In this document: positions 63,345 through 64,000 of the stretch, in pieces | How positions within the stretch are numbered: position 1 is the stretch's first letter | How the letters are laid out: every line of letters begins with the position of its first letter | DNA from: Hyphomicrobiales bacterium | GTDB lineage: Bacteria; Pseudomonadota; Alphaproteobacteria; Rhizobiales; Rhizobiaceae | Direction: 5' to 3' | Assembly: GCA_900472485.1 (NCBI GenBank) | Contig: UCII01000034.1 | Span: 1-64,000 of the forward strand | DNA: 64,000 bases | Program-made: the position numbers and the translations under genes | Notes under the pieces: generated by a model | Told to the model about the DNA's origin: nothing | The model's input: the letters and a program-made list of their open reading frames with translations, nothing else | The model's database searches: none

Positions 63345-64000
63345 CTAGCTCCCGAAATCAAGATGCGCGATAACAGGCACGTGGTCCGACGGTTTTTCCC
63401 AGGCGCGCACATGTTTCTCGATTGCCGTTGCGGTGAGGCGATCGGCAGCCTCGGGCGACAGCATCAGATGGTCGATGCGGATGCCGTTGTTCTTCGGCCA
63501 TGCGCCGGCCTGATAATCCCAGAATGAGTAAAGCTTGATTGCATCCGTCGTCGCGCGCACCGCATCGGTAAAGCCGAGATGTTCGAGCTGACGGAAGGAC
63601 TGGCGCGTCTGCGGCAGGAAGAGGGCATCGCTCTCCCAGACCTTCGGATCGAAACAATCATGTGGCTCCGGAATGACGTTGTAGTCGCCGGCGAGTATCA
63701 GAGGCTCCTCCAAGGCCAGGCGATCCAAGGCGAATTTGCGCAGGCGCTCCATCCAGGCGAGCTTATAGGGGTATTTTTCGGTATCGACCGGATTGCCGTT
63801 CGGCAGATAGAGGCAGCAGATCCGCAAGGCGCCATGCCCTTCGACGGAAAATACCGCCTCGATGAAGCGGGCCTGTTCGTCGCTCTCGTCACCTGGCAAG
63901 CGGCGCGTCACTTCATCCGGCTTGGTCTTCGAGAGAATCGCGACGCCGTTGAAGCCTTTCTGCCCGTGCGTTTCGACGTGATAGCCAAGCGCTTCGATCT
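63345..64000 (-). CDS. xthA: Exodeoxyribonuclease III, partial
   Basis: The 3' part of the gene; its start is beyond the window. At the right edge the reading GYHVETHGQKGFNGVAIL is the family's segment, followed by ICCLYLPNGNPVDTEK, LILAGDYNVIPEPHD (catalytic Asp/Asn), IDHLMLSPEAADRL and the final SDHVPVIAHLDF with the catalytic His. ExoIII removes abasic sites and 3' blocks in base excision repair. The stop is close to the exoR gene end; the two converge. Confidence 0.95.
   Translation of the reverse strand, partial: IEALGYHVETHGQKGFNGVAILSKTKPDEVTRRLPGDESDEQARFIEAVFSVEGHGALRICCLYLPNGNPVDTEKYPYKLAWMERLRKFALDRLALEEPLILAGDYNVIPEPHDCFDPKVWESDALFLPQTRQSFRQLEHLGFTDAVRATTDAIKLYSFWDYQAGAWPKNNGIRIDHLMLSPEAADRLTATAIEKHVRAWEKPSDHVPVIAHLDFGS

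Overview
The window looks like chromosomal DNA of a fast-growing rhizobium (Rhizobiaceae, probably genus Rhizobium). This rests on a GC-rich sequence, an ExoR orthologue, a RopA-type porin, PopZ/DUF2497 next to valS, a B12-dependent ribonucleotide reductase (NrdJ), HlyU- and DUF1883-type small proteins and a UgpBAE/C transporter. No phage, insertion sequence, CRISPR array or integrase was recognised. Most genes are ordinary core or variable chromosomal genes. Genus and species are inferred from gene content, not from a marker comparison.

Layout. 1-3.5 kb: minus-strand small proteins, a DapA-family protein lacking the Schiff-base lysine, and a ketopantoate-reductase-like enzyme. 3.7-10 kb: a SARP-type regulator, then four overlapping plus-strand genes encoding a 4-TM coiled-coil protein, a TM-anchored VWA-like protein, a MotA/TolQ-like membrane protein with a long tail, and a MotB/OmpA-like protein. 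This is the best candidate for an undescribed envelope machine. 10-17.3 kb: ABC-F ATPase, secreted alpha/beta hydrolase, acyltransferase, kinase-like protein, SDR and an AraC regulator. 17.6-25 kb: nrdJ with tandem NrdR-like boxes, gpt, a universal stress protein and a MoCF-domain protein, with interspersed palindromes. 25-36.9 kb: wrbA, tRNA-Leu, ilvA, HlyU, a divergent SDR/TetR pair with a two-repeat operator, a divergent azoR/LysR pair, cpdB, PilZ, an EEP-family hydrolase and a divergent Lrp/ald pair.

36.9-43.4 kb: a minus-strand cluster cysK, alanyl-tRNA editing protein, sseA, GNAT and DUF1203, then an SDR convergent with a photolyase. 43.5-48.2 kb: a glycerol-3-phosphate type ABC transporter whose ATPase gene (ugpC) is inverted relative to ugpBAE and has its own PHO-box-like site. 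48.4-55 kb: an acetyltransferase, small membrane and secreted proteins, tRNA-Asn, RopA-like porin, tRNA-Cys, a gene-poor stretch and two very small membrane-protein ORFs. 55.3-64 kb: pcm, popZ, valS, a FadL-like outer membrane protein, exoR and the 3' part of xthA, which runs off the window.

Functional themes are envelope and stress biology (motor-like locus, porins, ExoR, PopZ), cysteine and alanine metabolism with translational quality control, phosphate-linked glycerol-phosphate uptake, and redox detoxification (WrbA, AzoR, SDRs). Intergenic regions hold several strong terminators and palindromes.
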